Positions 51,731-61,445 of a DNA stretch of 64,000 nt are shown in pieces. Made by a program: the position numbers and the translations under genes. The stretch comes from Sphingomonas gei. Lineage in GTDB: Bacteria > Pseudomonadota > Alphaproteobacteria > Sphingomonadales > Sphingomonadaceae. The number at the start of each line of letters is the position of its first letter. The stretch's first letter is position 1. The notes under the pieces were generated by a model. That model was not told the origin of the DNA and searched no databases. It saw only the letters and a program-made list of their open reading frames with translations. Location of the stretch: NCBI RefSeq assembly GCF_004792685.1, contig NZ_SRXT01000001.1, positions 682,001 to 746,000 on the forward strand, read 5' to 3'.

Positions 51731-52456
51731 ATGGGAGGGGAAACGGTTCAGGATTGGCAGAAGCTGGCGGCAAGCGCGCTCGAATGGTGGCACGACGCCG
51801 GCGTCGACATGCTCGTCGAGGACGAGGCGCGCGACTGGCTGGCGCGGATCCCGCCGCCCGTTCAGCCCGTGGCGAGCGAGGCTGCCGTAGCGGAACCGAT
51901 AGTCGAGGCATTGCCCGATACGCTCGAGGCGTTCGTCGCGTGGCGGCGCGGCGATGCCGCACCCGAAGCCGAGTGGCACATGCCGCGGCTTGCCCCGACC
52001 GGGCCGGCAGACGCCGAATGGGTGCTCGTCACCGACGTTCCCGAAGCCGAGGATTCCGAACTGCTGCTGTCCGGACCGGCGGGGCGCCTGCTCGACCGGA
52101 TGCTCGCCGCAGTGGGGCAGAGCCGCGAATCGGCATATGTGCTGCCGCTCGCCTGGGCGCGGCCGGTGACCGGGCGGATCGCCGCCGACGACGAGGCGCG
52201 CCTGCTCGAGCTGGCGCGGCACCATCTGTCGCTGCTGAAGCCCAAGCGGCTGTTTTTGCTGGGACAGTCGGCGAGCCGTGTCCTGACTGGGACGAACGGG
52301 GAATCCCTAACAAATCCTATAGAGCTCGTTAACCATTTCGGTGCAAAGACCTTTGTGGTGGCTAGTTACCATCCGCGCTTCCTGCTCGAACGGCCGGCTT
52401 TCAAGGGCGAGGCATGGAAGCATCTGCTGCTGTTGAGCCGGGGGACCGCCGAGTGA
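51731..52456 (+). CDS. Uracil-DNA glycosylase-superfamily-like protein, degenerate
   Basis: 241 aa. The N-terminal 90 residues are unlike any UDG domain (Trp/Ala/Glu rich, LEWWHDAGVDMLVEDEA). The rest follows the family 4/5 UDG fold: SGPAGRLLDRMLAAVGQ, HLSLLKPKRLFLLGQSASRV, and the motif-B-like ASYHPRFLLERPAFKGEAW. The motif A region reads TDVPEAEDS in place of the GEAPGxxED signature, and the protein has no cysteine, so it cannot hold the 4Fe-4S cluster of family 4 enzymes. Activity is doubtful. ATG at 51731 preceded by AAGAG; a TTG at 51695 is an alternative. Overlaps the next gene (GTGA). Confidence 0.7.
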   Translation: MGGETVQDWQKLAASALEWWHDAGVDMLVEDEARDWLARIPPPVQPVASEAAVAEPIVEALPDTLEAFVAWRRGDAAPEAEWHMPRLAPTGPADAEWVLVTDVPEAEDSELLLSGPAGRLLDRMLAAVGQSRESAYVLPLAWARPVTGRIAADDEARLLELARHHLSLLKPKRLFLLGQSASRVLTGTNGESLTNPIELVNHFGAKTFVVASYHPRFLLERPAFKGEAWKHLLLLSRGTAE

Positions 52457-54249
52457 TCAAGCGTACCATCATCGCCGCGGCCTTGCTCGCGCTCCCTGCC
52501 ACTGCTTATGCCGACGACCTGACCGGCGAGCCGCGTCCCGCCGCCCCTGGCGCGGTGCGCGACGGCGACGGCGTGCCCGACCAGCTCGATGCCGAGCAGC
52601 GCAGCGGGTATCGCAAGGTCTTCGCGGCGATCCACGCCGGGCAATGGTCCGACGCGCAGCTTGTGCTCGATTCGATGAAGCCCGGGCCGCTGCATGCGCT
52701 CGCCCGCGCCGAACTCTACACCGCCAAGGATTCGCCCAAGGTCGAGCTCAGCCAGATCATGGCGCTGCTCACCGAGGCGCCCGACCTGCCGCAGGCCGAA
52801 CAGCTCGTGCGGATGGCCAAGGCACGCGGCGCGCTGGACACCCCTTCGCTCCCCGCTGCCCAGCGGCTGATCTGGTTCGACGGCGCGCCGGTCCGCCAGC
52901 GCGCGCGCTCGATCAAGAGCGACACCGCGGCGACTTCGGTGGCGATCGAGATCAATCCCTTCGTCAAGGCCGATGACGGCGTCCAGGCCGAGGCAGTAGT
53001 CGACAAGTTCGCCGCCGACCTCACGCCCGAGGCGCTGACCGAGTGGCAGCAGAAGGTGGCATGGATTTATTATGTCGCCGGCGACGACGCCAATGCTCGC
53101 CGCATCGCCGAGAAGGCGCAGTTGGGCGTCGGCGCATGGGTCGGACAGGCCGATTGGGTCGCGGGGCTGGCGACATGGCGGCAGGGCGATTGCAACGCCT
53201 CGGCCGATGCGTTCGAGCGCGTCGCCACCCGCGCCACCGACACCGAACTGCGCTCCGCCGGCTTTTATTGGGCGTCGCGCGCCGACATGGCGTGCGGACG
53301 GCCGGAGAAGGTCGGCGTCCGGCTCAAGGCCGCGGCACAGTTTGGCGAGACCTATTACGGGCTGCTCGCACGGGCGGCGCTCGGCATCCAGGACAAGCCA
53401 CTGAAGGGCGAGCGCTTCGTCGCCGAAGATTGGCGGGTGCTCGAACGCCGGCCCAATGTCCGCGTCGCTGCGGCGCTATCCGAGATCGGCGAGGATGGGC
53501 TCGCCAACGAAGTGCTGCGGCACCAGGCCAAGTTCTGCACCCCGGGCGACCATGCCGCGCTGTCGCGCCTCGCCGGCCGGCTCAACCTCGCCGCTACCCA
53601 ATTGTGGCTGTCGCACAACGGCCCGGCCGGCGCGCAGCCGCTGATGCAGGCACGCTATCCCTCCCCCAATTGGACTCCGTCAGGCGGCTGGCGCGTCGAT
53701 AAAGCCCTGGTGTTCGCGCATACGCTGCAGGAATCGCGGTTCAACGCCGAGGTGCGCAGCGCCGCGGGCGCGATGGGGCTGATGCAGGTCAAGACCGGCG
53801 CCGCCACCGATGTCGGCCGGCGCAGCGGGGTGACCTATGCCGCGTCGGACCTGACCAAGCCTTCGGTCAACATGGAGATCGGCCAGTCCTATCTCGAGCA
53901 ATTGCGCGACCAGCCGTTCACCCAGGGGCTGCTGCCCAAGGTGATCGCCGCGTACAATGCCGGCCCGACCCCGGTCGCCTTGTGGAACAGCATGAGCCGG
54001 GACAATGGCGACCCTCTGCTCTATATCGAGAGCATCCCGTATTGGGAGACGCGCGGCTATGTGATGACCGTGCTGCGCAATTACTGGATGTACGAGAACC
54101 AGGAAGGCCGCGCCTCGACCAGCCGCCCCGCGCTGACGCAGGGATTATGGCCCAAATTCCCGGGACTTCCGGGTGCCAAGGCCGTCAAGGTCAGTGCACG
54201 GAACCTGCCGCGGCTTGCCGCCAGCGCGCTGGTTGCCGGTGGCAATTGA
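52453..54249 (+). CDS. Lytic transglycosylase (Slt-like), exported
   Basis: 598 aa. Signal peptide [18 protein letters not shown] long alpha-helical superhelical (U-shaped) domain occupies about 30-400. The C-terminal SLT domain contains the catalytic Glu427 in [20 protein letters not shown], a [10 protein letters not shown] motif and an [10 protein letters not shown] motif. It cleaves peptidoglycan with 1,6-anhydro-muramic products. GTG start at 52453 overlaps the UDG-like stop (GTGA), and the 3' end overlaps moaB by 11 nt. Confidence 0.93.
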   Translation: MIKRTIIAAALLALPATAYADDLTGEPRPAAPGAVRDGDGVPDQLDAEQRSGYRKVFAAIHAGQWSDAQLVLDSMKPGPLHALARAELYTAKDSPKVELSQIMALLTEAPDLPQAEQLVRMAKARGALDTPSLPAAQRLIWFDGAPVRQRARSIKSDTAATSVAIEINPFVKADDGVQAEAVVDKFAADLTPEALTEWQQKVAWIYYVAGDDANARRIAEKAQLGVGAWVGQADWVAGLATWRQGDCNASADAFERVATRATDTELRSAGFYWASRADMACGRPEKVGVRLKAAAQFGETYYGLLARAALGIQDKPLKGERFVAEDWRVLERRPNVRVAAALSEIGEDGLANEVLRHQAKFCTPGDHAALSRLAGRLNLAATQLWLSHNGPAGAQPLMQARYPSPNWTPSGGWRVDKALVFAHTLQESRFNAEVRSAAGAMGLMQVKTGAATDVGRRSGVTYAASDLTKPSVNMEIGQSYLEQLRDQPFTQGLLPKVIAAYNAGPTPVALWNSMSRDNGDPLLYIESIPYWETRGYVMTVLRNYWMYENQEGRASTSRPALTQGLWPKFPGLPGAKAVKVSARNLPRLAASALVAGGN

Positions 54250-54766
54250 CGAGACCATCGCGTTCCGGCCCGTCCGGATCGCGGTGCTCACGGTTTCCGA
54301 CACTCGCAGCTTGCAGGACGACCGCTCGGGCGACCGGCTGGTCGAGCGGCTGACCAAAGCGGGGCACGAACTCGCCGACCGCGGGATCGTCCGCGACGAT
54401 GTCGAGACGATCGTCAGCCGGCTGCACGCGTGGATCGACGATCCGGAGGTCGACGTCATCCTGACCACCGGCGGCACTGGGGTAACCGGGCGCGACATCA
54501 CGCCGGAAGCGCTGGCGCGAGTCTGGGACAAGGAGATTCCAGGGTTCGGCGAGCTGTTCCGCTGGCTGAGCTATCAGACGATCGGCACCTCGACGATCCA
54601 GTCGCGCGCGACCGCCGGGGTGGCGCGCGGCACCTATATCTTCGCGCTGCCGGGATCGACCGGCGCAGTCACCGACGCGTGGGACGGAATCCTCGCCAGC
54701 CAGCTCGATATTCGCCACAAGCCGTGCAACTTCGTCGAACTGATGCCGCGGCTGATGGAGCGCTGA
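54239..54766 (+). CDS. moaB: Molybdenum cofactor biosynthesis protein B
   Basis: 175 aa MogA/MoaB fold involved in molybdopterin adenylylation or related steps. Conserved elements: [20 protein letters not shown] near the N-terminus, the substrate loop [17 protein letters not shown] near 82, and [17 protein letters not shown] near 140. GTG at 54239 lies inside the last codons of the lytic transglycosylase gene, so translation is coupled. No other moa or moe gene is in the window. Confidence 0.93.
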   Translation: MAIDETIAFRPVRIAVLTVSDTRSLQDDRSGDRLVERLTKAGHELADRGIVRDDVETIVSRLHAWIDDPEVDVILTTGGTGVTGRDITPEALARVWDKEIPGFGELFRWLSYQTIGTSTIQSRATAGVARGTYIFALPGSTGAVTDAWDGILASQLDIRHKPCNFVELMPRLMER

Positions 54767-54781
54767 ACGGATCGGATTCGT

Positions 54782-55312
54782 TTACCCCTTCGGCTTTTCC
54801 GCCTTCGCGTCCGGCAGGTTGAGCTCTTCCTTGAAGAATTTCGACAGCTCGTTCAGCTCCGAGTTCCACCAGTCGAGCACGTCGGCGAAATTCGCCGGGG
54901 TGAGCCCGCCGATCGTCGCGACATCATAGGCGACGCCGAGCTGGCCATCGTCGCGCACCGATGCCTGGAGGAAGCGTTTCTTCGAATTCCACTTGTTGAC
55001 GAATGCGGGGGTGTTCTCCGGCGCCTTCTCGAACAGCGATTCAAAGCGGAGCGAATCGCAATTCTTGTGCGCCTCGCAACCGTAGAAAAAGACCTGGAAA
55101 TGATAGGAGGATTCGTCGCTCTCGATCATCGGGTCGCCGTCGGTGTCCTTGGACAATTTGGGCTTGAACTCGGCCTTCTCCATCGCGACCAGAACCGTCT
55201 GGGGGCTGCTCGCGCAGACCAATCCGGCGCCGCAGGGCTTGGTGTCCTCGGCAAAGCCCGGCGCGGAAAGACAAAGCGCGGCAATGCCGGCGGCGAACGG
55301 AAGCAGACGCAT
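54782..55312 (-). CDS. YbjN domain-containing secreted protein
   Basis: 176 aa. Sec signal peptide (RLLPFAAGIAALCLSAPGFA). The mature domain, about 45-160, matches the YbjN pattern: QTVLVAMEKAEFKPKLSKD, YHFQVFFYGCEAHKNCDSLR, and FVNKWNSKKRFLQASVRDD. YbjN proteins are linked in enterobacteria to motility and stress phenotypes without a defined biochemical role. It has a C-terminal charged tail. Convergent with moaB. Confidence 0.85.
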   Translation of the reverse strand: MRLLPFAAGIAALCLSAPGFAEDTKPCGAGLVCASSPQTVLVAMEKAEFKPKLSKDTDGDPMIESDESSYHFQVFFYGCEAHKNCDSLRFESLFEKAPENTPAFVNKWNSKKRFLQASVRDDGQLGVAYDVATIGGLTPANFADVLDWWNSELNELSKFFKEELNLPDAKAEKPKG

Positions 55313-55370
55313 CGATTTCCCCCTTGAGACGCGGCGGACATAGCATCCGCAACCGTTCGCGCAATCGGGG

Positions 55371-55712
55371 CTATTCGGGTTCGTTGATGCACACGCCGAG
55401 TTCGTTCCCGGCCGGATCGCGGAAATGGAAGCGCCGCCCGCCCGGAAAGGCGAAGATCGGCACGGTGACTTCGCCGCCCGCCGCGACGACGCGCTCGAGT
55501 GCAGCTTCGAGATCCTGCACCTCGACGATCGGCAGCAGCTGCGCGATCGCCTGGTCGTCGCTGGCGTTGAGCCCGACATCGACATCGCCGCCGGTCGTCG
55601 CCGAATAGTCCGGGCCGAAATCGGTGAAGGCCCAGCCGAACGCCTGCGCATAGAAATCGCGCGTCTCGCCGATTTGCGTCACCGGCAATTCGACATAGCT
55701 GATCCGTGCCAT
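55371..55712 (-). CDS. VOC family protein (glyoxalase/bleomycin-resistance fold)
   Basis: 113 aa single vicinal-oxygen-chelate domain of two beta-alpha-beta-beta-beta modules: RISYVELPVTQIGETRDFYA at the N-terminus and the C-terminal RRFHFRDPAGNELGVCINEP, whose final Glu and the mid-protein acidic residues would coordinate metal. The substrate cannot be inferred. It lies 58 nt upstream of the YbjN gene on the same strand and is divergent from the radical SAM gene. Confidence 0.9.
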   Translation of the reverse strand: MARISYVELPVTQIGETRDFYAQAFGWAFTDFGPDYSATTGGDVDVGLNASDDQAIAQLLPIVEVQDLEAALERVVAAGGEVTVPIFAFPGGRRFHFRDPAGNELGVCINEPE

Positions 55713-55765
55713 TCATCCCTCCATGTGTTCTTGCTATGTTCTAGCAACCAGCCTAGCCTGTGGCA

Positions 55766-56836
55766 ATGGCAAAGACTCGGGCGACCCGCGGCGCCACGCT
55801 CAACCAGGACAGCGCGCGCTTCAACCTGCCCGAACGCGAGGCCGATGGCGACTGGCTCGACGATCGCTTCGCCGTCGACGGCGAGGCGCCGCCGCTGCGC
55901 ACCACGGTGACGGTGGAGAAGCCCAAGACGATCCTGACGCGCAACAATTCGCCGGACATCGCCTTCGATCGCTCGGTCAACCCGTATCGCGGATGCGAGC
56001 ATGGCTGCATCTATTGCTTCGCGCGGCCCAGCCACGCCTATCACGATCTGTCGCCCGGGCTCGATTTCGAGACGCGGCTGTTCGCCAAGCCCGACGCGCC
56101 GGCATTGCTGCGCGCCGAACTCGGCAAGCGCGGCTATGTGTGCAAGCCGATCGCGTTCGGGACCAATACCGATCCCTACCAGCCGATCGAAGCCACCTGG
56201 CGGATCACCCGCGGCTGCATCGACGTGCTGGCCGCGTGCAACCACCCGATCACCATCACCACCAAGTCCGACCGCGTTACGCGCGACATCGACCTGCTGG
56301 CGCCGATGGCGGCGAAGGGACTGGCGGCGGTGATGCTGTCGGTGACGTCGCTCGATCCTCGCGTCGCGATGACGGTCGAGCCGCGCGCACCTTCGCCGGC
56401 CAAGCGGATCGCTGCGATCCGCAAGCTGACCGATGCCGGTATTCCAGTATTCGTCTCGATGGCGCCGGTGATCCCCGCGGTTACCGATCACGAGATCGAG
56501 CATATTCTCGAGGCGGCAGTGAATGCCGGCGCGCGCGGCGCCTTCTTCCTGCCGGTTAGGCTGCCGCACGAAGTGGCGCCGTTGTTCCGCGCGTGGCTGG
56601 AGACGCATTTCCCCGATCGTGCGGGCAAGGTGATGGCGACGATCCAGTCGATCCGCGGCGGACGCGACAACGACCCGAACTTCCACAGCCGGATGCGCGG
56701 GCAAGGGCCGTGGGCGGAACTGCTTCGGAAGCGGTTTCACATCGCGGCGAAGCGGTTTGGACTCGACGGGGAACGGATGAAGCTGCGCACCGACCTGTTC
56801 CGCCCGCCTGCCGGACCGCAGGGGGAATTGTTTTAG
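55766..56836 (+). CDS. PA0069 family radical SAM protein
   Basis: 356 aa. The CxxxCxxC cluster is CEHGCIYC in the context NPYRGCEHGCIYCFARPSHA, typical of the PA0069/SplB-like family. C-terminal ends include FHSRMRGQGPWAELLRKRF. The function of the family is not established; resemblance to spore photoproduct lyase has been noted. ATG at 55766 was chosen over a GTG two codons upstream; neither has a strong Shine-Dalgarno. Monocistronic. Confidence 0.88.
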   Translation: MAKTRATRGATLNQDSARFNLPEREADGDWLDDRFAVDGEAPPLRTTVTVEKPKTILTRNNSPDIAFDRSVNPYRGCEHGCIYCFARPSHAYHDLSPGLDFETRLFAKPDAPALLRAELGKRGYVCKPIAFGTNTDPYQPIEATWRITRGCIDVLAACNHPITITTKSDRVTRDIDLLAPMAAKGLAAVMLSVTSLDPRVAMTVEPRAPSPAKRIAAIRKLTDAGIPVFVSMAPVIPAVTDHEIEHILEAAVNAGARGAFFLPVRLPHEVAPLFRAWLETHFPDRAGKVMATIQSIRGGRDNDPNFHSRMRGQGPWAELLRKRFHIAAKRFGLDGERMKLRTDLFRPPAGPQGELF

Positions 56837-56853
56837 AGGTCGAACCTGTAATT

Positions 56854-56939
56854 CCGTTCGTGCTGCGCTTGTCGAAGCACGCTCTCCTATCTCGGTTCGC
56901 TCGCGGCGCGCTGCCCTTCGACGAGCTCAGGGCGAACGG
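56854..56939. repeat. Dispersed intergenic palindromic repeat (copy 2)
   Basis: Same element as at 31165-31249 but inverted: CCGTTCG ... CGAACGG ends, with CTTGTCGAAGCAC and GCCCTTCGACGAGC inside. It lies between the radical SAM gene and the aminopeptidase gene. Confidence 0.7.
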
Positions 56940-57028
56940 AGCAAAGGGACGGTGCCGACGCACGCAGGTGTCGTATTGCTCCATGGCAGTGGAGCGCATA
57001 AGCAGCGCGGCCCCTTCAAGGAATCCCG

Positions 57029-59638
57029 ATGCGCGTCCTGCTGCTGGTGCTTTGCGCCTTTATCCTGCCTGCCCCCGCCCTGGCCCAGTCCGCCCCGCCG
57101 CTGCCGACCGGCAAGCTGCCCGACCTGGTCAGGCCGCTCGCCTACCGGCTCGACATGACGATCCTGCCCGCACAGCCACGGTTTGCCGGCCATGCCGAAA
57201 TCGATATCGAGCTCAAGCAGCCGGCCGCCTCGATCTTCCTGCACGGGCGCGGGCTCAACATGCGCAAGGCGCTGGTCAGGATCGGCAAAAGCGAGACGCC
57301 GGTGACCTTCACGCAGAAGACGCAATGGGGCCTCGCCCAGCTCGACTTCGGGCGGACACTGCCGGCAGGCAAGCTGACGCTCAAATTCGATTACGACGCG
57401 GCCTTCGGCGGCAGTCCTTCGGGGCTGTACCGGATCAAGGTGGCCGACGACTGGTATAGCTGGTCGCAGTTCGAATCGATCGACGCGCGTGCGGCTTTTC
57501 CGTCGTTCGACGAACCGGGATACAAGACGCCGTTCACGGTCTCGGTGACCACCAAGCGCGGCTTCGTCGCAGTGAGCAACGCGCCCGAGCTGGGCAAGCC
57601 GCTCGCCGCGGGCAAATTGGTCAAGCACCGCTTCGCCGCGACCGAGCCACTGCCGACCTATCTCGTCGCCTTCGTCGTCGGTCCGTTCGTCACGCTCGAG
57701 GGCACCGTCCCGGCGACGCCGCAGCGCCCCAGGCCGCTGCCGCTGCGGATCGTCGGGACCAAGCCCTATGCCGGGCAGATGCAGTATGCGCTGGAGGGAT
57801 CGAAGAAGATCGTCGCGCTTCTCGAAAGCTATTTCGACCAGCCCTTCCCCTATCCCAAGCTCGACCAGATCGGTTCGCCGGTGATGCCGGGCGCGATGGA
57901 GAATGCCGGCGCCGACATCTATGGCGACGGCATATTGTTCGTCGACGAGAAGGCGCCGACCGAGGACAAAAGGACCTTTGGCATGGTGGTGGCGCACGAG
58001 CTGTCGCACCAATGGTTCGGCGACGTAGTGACCCCAGCCTGGTGGGACGACATCTGGCTCAACGAAAGCTTCGCCAACTGGATGGGCTATCGCATCGGCA
58101 ACGAATGGCGCCCTGACCTCAACATTGGGGTGAGCGCGATCGACGAGGCGTTCGAGGCGATGCAGATCGACGCATTGGGCGCGGGCCGGCCGATCCACCA
58201 GCGGATCACCAAGGATGCCGACATCGACGCGGCGTTTGACCAGATTACCTATGGCAAGGGCGGCCAGGTGGTGGCGATGATCGCCGCCTATCTGGGCGAG
58301 GAGAAGTTCCGCGACGGCGTGCGGCTGCACATGCGGCGCTATCATCACGGCAACGCCACAACCGACCAGTTCTTCGATTCGCTCGCCAGCGCCGCGCATG
58401 ATCCGCGCGTGCTCGAATCGCTACGCAGCTTCGTCGATCAGCAGGGCATGCCGGTGGTGACTTTGAAGCATGACGGCGGCGGGCTGATCGCGAGCCAGTC
58501 GCGCTACGCCAGTTTCGGCAGCAACGTGCCCCCGGAACAGTGGATCGTGCCGGTGTGCGTCCGCCGCGTCGCGGTGCGCAGCTGCACGCTTCTCGACAAG
58601 CCGGGCGGCGCGATCGAGGCGAAGGGCGACGGCGTGATCGTTCCCAATGCCGGCGGCTGGGGCTATTATCGCTTCGACATGGACCCGGCCGACTGGTCGG
58701 CGCTGATCGCTGCCGCGCCGACGCTGCCCGAGGGCGAGGCACTGGCGGTGACCGACAGCCTGTGGGCATCGTTCTACGCGGGCAAGGCCAAGCTGCCCCA
58801 GCTGGCAGCGCTCGCCCGTTCGATGGCGGCGCACCCGGCTTCGAACGCAGCGCTCGACAATGGCAAGCGCTGGCGCGAGCTGCAGCGGCGCGGGCTGATC
58901 AGCGAGGCGGCGCTGCCGGCCTATCGCAGGCTGATCGTCGACATTTACGGCCCCAAGCTGGAACAACTCGGCTTCGATCCTGCCGCGGACGCCTATGCCG
59001 CGGACACGCTCGACCGCCGGAAGTTGCGCAGCGATCTGGTCGAGCTGGTTGCCGGCGCGGGCGGCGATGCACTGACACGCGGCAAGTTGATCACGGCGGC
59101 GGATGCCTATCTGGCGGGCGACGCCAAGGCGCTCGACTCAGAATTTGCCCAGCTCGCGCTGTCGCTCGACGTGAAGGACAAGGGCGTGCCGCTGGCCAGG
59201 ACACTCGCCGACAAGGGGCTCGCGGATCCGGCGCTGCGCCAGCTCGCGTTCGAGGCGATCGGCGGCTCCGGCAATGCGGAGGTGGCGCGCTGGTTCCTGG
59301 GAGAGTTCAAAGATCCGCGGCTGTCGCAGGCTGAGCGGCTCCATGTCGCCACGCGCTTCCTCGGCTCGCCGCGGACGCGCGATGCGGGGGCGGACACGCT
59401 GCTGGGCAGTTTCGGAACCTCGAAGGTGGGCGGCGGCATCTTCTCGGCGCGCGCGGGGCAGATGTTCAACGTGCTGTGCACCAATTCGGCAGCGGACGCA
59501 GTGGATGCCAAATTGCGCCCGCAACTCGCCAACACCAGCACGCTGGGGCTCGATCGCGCATTGGAGGCGATCCGCAACTGCGCGCGGTTCAAGGACGCCA
59601 AGGCGGGCGAAGTGAGCGCTGCGGTGATGGGGCGCTAA
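57029..59638 (+). CDS. M1 family metallo-aminopeptidase, exported
   Basis: 869 aa. Signal peptide MRVLLLVLCAFILPAPALAQ. N-terminal beta domain (about 40-220). Catalytic thermolysin-like domain with the exopeptidase motif GAMENAGAD, the zinc motif HELSHQWFGD near residue 323 and the third ligand in NESFANWMGY about 20 residues on. The C-terminal ERAP1-like helical domain (about 550-869) includes two Cys (VCVRRVAVRSC). Releases N-terminal amino acids from peptides in the periplasm. AAGGA precedes the ATG. Confidence 0.94.
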   Translation: MRVLLLVLCAFILPAPALAQSAPPLPTGKLPDLVRPLAYRLDMTILPAQPRFAGHAEIDIELKQPAASIFLHGRGLNMRKALVRIGKSETPVTFTQKTQWGLAQLDFGRTLPAGKLTLKFDYDAAFGGSPSGLYRIKVADDWYSWSQFESIDARAAFPSFDEPGYKTPFTVSVTTKRGFVAVSNAPELGKPLAAGKLVKHRFAATEPLPTYLVAFVVGPFVTLEGTVPATPQRPRPLPLRIVGTKPYAGQMQYALEGSKKIVALLESYFDQPFPYPKLDQIGSPVMPGAMENAGADIYGDGILFVDEKAPTEDKRTFGMVVAHELSHQWFGDVVTPAWWDDIWLNESFANWMGYRIGNEWRPDLNIGVSAIDEAFEAMQIDALGAGRPIHQRITKDADIDAAFDQITYGKGGQVVAMIAAYLGEEKFRDGVRLHMRRYHHGNATTDQFFDSLASAAHDPRVLESLRSFVDQQGMPVVTLKHDGGGLIASQSRYASFGSNVPPEQWIVPVCVRRVAVRSCTLLDKPGGAIEAKGDGVIVPNAGGWGYYRFDMDPADWSALIAAAPTLPEGEALAVTDSLWASFYAGKAKLPQLAALARSMAAHPASNAALDNGKRWRELQRRGLISEAALPAYRRLIVDIYGPKLEQLGFDPAADAYAADTLDRRKLRSDLVELVAGAGGDALTRGKLITAADAYLAGDAKALDSEFAQLALSLDVKDKGVPLARTLADKGLADPALRQLAFEAIGGSGNAEVARWFLGEFKDPRLSQAERLHVATRFLGSPRTRDAGADTLLGSFGTSKVGGGIFSARAGQMFNVLCTNSAADAVDAKLRPQLANTSTLGLDRALEAIRNCARFKDAKAGEVSAAVMGR

Positions 59639-59644
59639 TTCCCT

Positions 59645-59664
59645 CTCCCTTTGGGAAAGGGGAG
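59645..59664. terminator. Hairpin between convergent genes
   Basis: CTCCCTTT (59645-59652) with AAAGGGGAG (59656-59664), one bulged G, between the aminopeptidase and acyl-CoA synthetase stops. Plausible bidirectional 3' end structure of the CCCTCTCCC type. Confidence 0.5.
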
Positions 59665-61272
59665 TTACGCAGCCGCCAGCTTGAAGTCCTTGTACTGCGC
59701 GCGGATCGCGGTCTTGAGGAGCTTGCCGGTTGCGGTGTGCGGCAGGGTCTCGACGAAGTGGATCTCGTCGGGAAGCCACCATTTGGCGACGTGCTGCTCG
59801 AGATGCGCCTGGATCTGGGCGACGCTCACTTCGGCATCGGGCTTGCGCACCACCAGCAGGATCGGGCGCTCTTCCCATTTCGGGTGATGGACGCCGATCG
59901 CCGCGGCCTCGGCGACGCCGGCGCAGCCGATCGCGCAATTCTCGAGCTCGACCGAGCTGATCCACTCGCCGCCCGACTTGATCACATCCTTGGCGCGATC
60001 GGTGATCTGCATCGTCCCGTCGGGATGCAACACCGCGACGTCGCCGGTGTCGAACCAATTGTCCGAATCGACGGCGAGCTGCGCCTCGCCATAATATTGT
60101 TTGATTACCCAGGGGCCGCGGACCTGCAGACGGCCCGAGGCGACGCCGTCTCGCGGCTGCACCGCGCCTTCATCGTCCACAATCCGCAGCTCGACCCCGA
60201 ACGGGACCTTACCCTGCTTCGAGACCTGATCGACCTGCTGCTCGAAGCTGAGATCGTTCCAATCGTAGGAAGGCGCGCCCATCGTGCCGATCGGCGACGT
60301 CTCGGTCATCCCCCAGGCGTGGTTGACGCGGATACCCATCTTCATCAGCCGCTCGATCATCGCGCGCGGCGCGGCCGAGCCGCCGATCGTTACGATCCTG
60401 AGATGCTCGGGCGCGGCGCCCGTCGCGTCCATATACTGGAACATCGCGAACCATACGGTCGGTACGCCCGCGCTGTGCGTGACTTTCTCGCGGTTCATCA
60501 GTTCGCAAAGGATCTTGGGCTCATTAACTGCCGAGAAGACGAACTTCGCTCCCACCGCAGCGCCGGCGAAGGGCAGTCCCCAGCCGACGGCGTGGAACAT
60601 CGGCACGATCGGCATCGCGACAGATTGGGTGGAAAGGTCGAACTCGGCGGGCTGCAGCTCGGTGATCGCGTGGATCACGGTCGAGCGGTGGGTGTAGAGC
60701 ACGCCCTTCGGATCGCCGGTGGTGCCACTGGTGTAGCAGAGCATGCACGGTTCGCGCTCGTCGCCCTCGACCCAGGCGTAATCGCCGGTCTCGCTCGCAA
60801 TCAGTGCCTCGAATGCACCGTCGCCTGCCCCGGACTCCGATCCGGGGTCGAAGCAGATATAGTGGCGGATCGTCGTCCATTGCGGCTTGAGCTTCTCGAC
60901 GACCTGCCCGAATGCCTTGTCGTAGAGCAGCACCGCATCCTCGGCATGGTTGGCGATGAAAGCGAGCTGGTCTTCGAACAGCCGTGGGTTGATCGTGTGG
61001 ATCACCCCGCCCATCCCGATCGTGCCGTACCAGGCGACGAGATGGCGGCTATGGTTCATGCCGAGCGTCGCCACCCGATCGCCGGGCTTTACGCCGAGGC
61101 GTTCGAGCGCCTGCGCCAGCTTGCGGGAATCGCGCGCGATGCCGGCCCAGTCGGTGCGGGTCTCGCTGCCGTCGGCCCAGCGCGTGACGATCTCGCGCGG
61201 CCCGTGCTCGCGCGCGGCGTGATCGAGCAGCCGCATCACGCGCAGCTCGAAATCCTGCATTCCACCCAGCAT
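59665..61272 (-). CDS. AMP-dependent acyl-CoA synthetase (long-chain fatty acid--CoA ligase-like)
   Basis: 535 aa of the acyl-activating superfamily. ATP/AMP-binding P-loop [20 protein letters not shown] near 178-197; A5 motif near [16 protein letters not shown]7/A8 motifs [14 protein letters not shown] and [20 protein letters not shown] near 420-445; catalytic Lys in [12 protein letters not shown] close to the C-terminus. The similarity is closest to medium/long-chain fatty acid ligases, but the exact acid is unknown. Starts at ATG 61272 ([10 protein letters not shown]); the second ATG at codon 5 is also possible. Confidence 0.9.
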   Translation of the reverse strand: MLGGMQDFELRVMRLLDHAAREHGPREIVTRWADGSETRTDWAGIARDSRKLAQALERLGVKPGDRVATLGMNHSRHLVAWYGTIGMGGVIHTINPRLFEDQLAFIANHAEDAVLLYDKAFGQVVEKLKPQWTTIRHYICFDPGSESGAGDGAFEALIASETGDYAWVEGDEREPCMLCYTSGTTGDPKGVLYTHRSTVIHAITELQPAEFDLSTQSVAMPIVPMFHAVGWGLPFAGAAVGAKFVFSAVNEPKILCELMNREKVTHSAGVPTVWFAMFQYMDATGAAPEHLRIVTIGGSAAPRAMIERLMKMGIRVNHAWGMTETSPIGTMGAPSYDWNDLSFEQQVDQVSKQGKVPFGVELRIVDDEGAVQPRDGVASGRLQVRGPWVIKQYYGEAQLAVDSDNWFDTGDVAVLHPDGTMQITDRAKDVIKSGGEWISSVELENCAIGCAGVAEAAAIGVHHPKWEERPILLVVRKPDAEVSVAQIQAHLEQHVAKWWLPDEIHFVETLPHTATGKLLKTAIRAQYKDFKLAAA

Positions 61273-61342
61273 CGCTCTCTCCAGCTCTTCGGCTTTTGCG
61301 ACAGGGTAAGCGGGGAGTGGTGGGAGAGTCGAGGTCCACTCT

Positions 61343-61436
61343 CACCCTCACCCTTCCCACCGCCTGCGGCGGCGGGCCCCTTCCCTCTCCCGTCGGGAGA
61401 GGGAAGGAGGCGCGAAGCGCCGGAAGGGTGAGGGTG
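61343..61436. repeat. Multi-armed palindromic element between dnaE and the acyl-CoA synthetase gene
   Basis: A perfect 15 bp outer stem CACCCTCACCCTTCC (61343-61357) with 61422-61436 encloses a 13 bp stem CCTTCCCTCTCCC (61379-61391) with 61395-61407, a GGCGC/GCGCC hairpin at 61409-61421 and a small CGCC/GGCG hairpin near 61361-61371. It lies 9 nt from the dnaE stop and contains the same CCCTCTCCC core as the shorter hairpins. Confidence 0.8.
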
Positions 61437-61445
61437 CCGTGTTGT

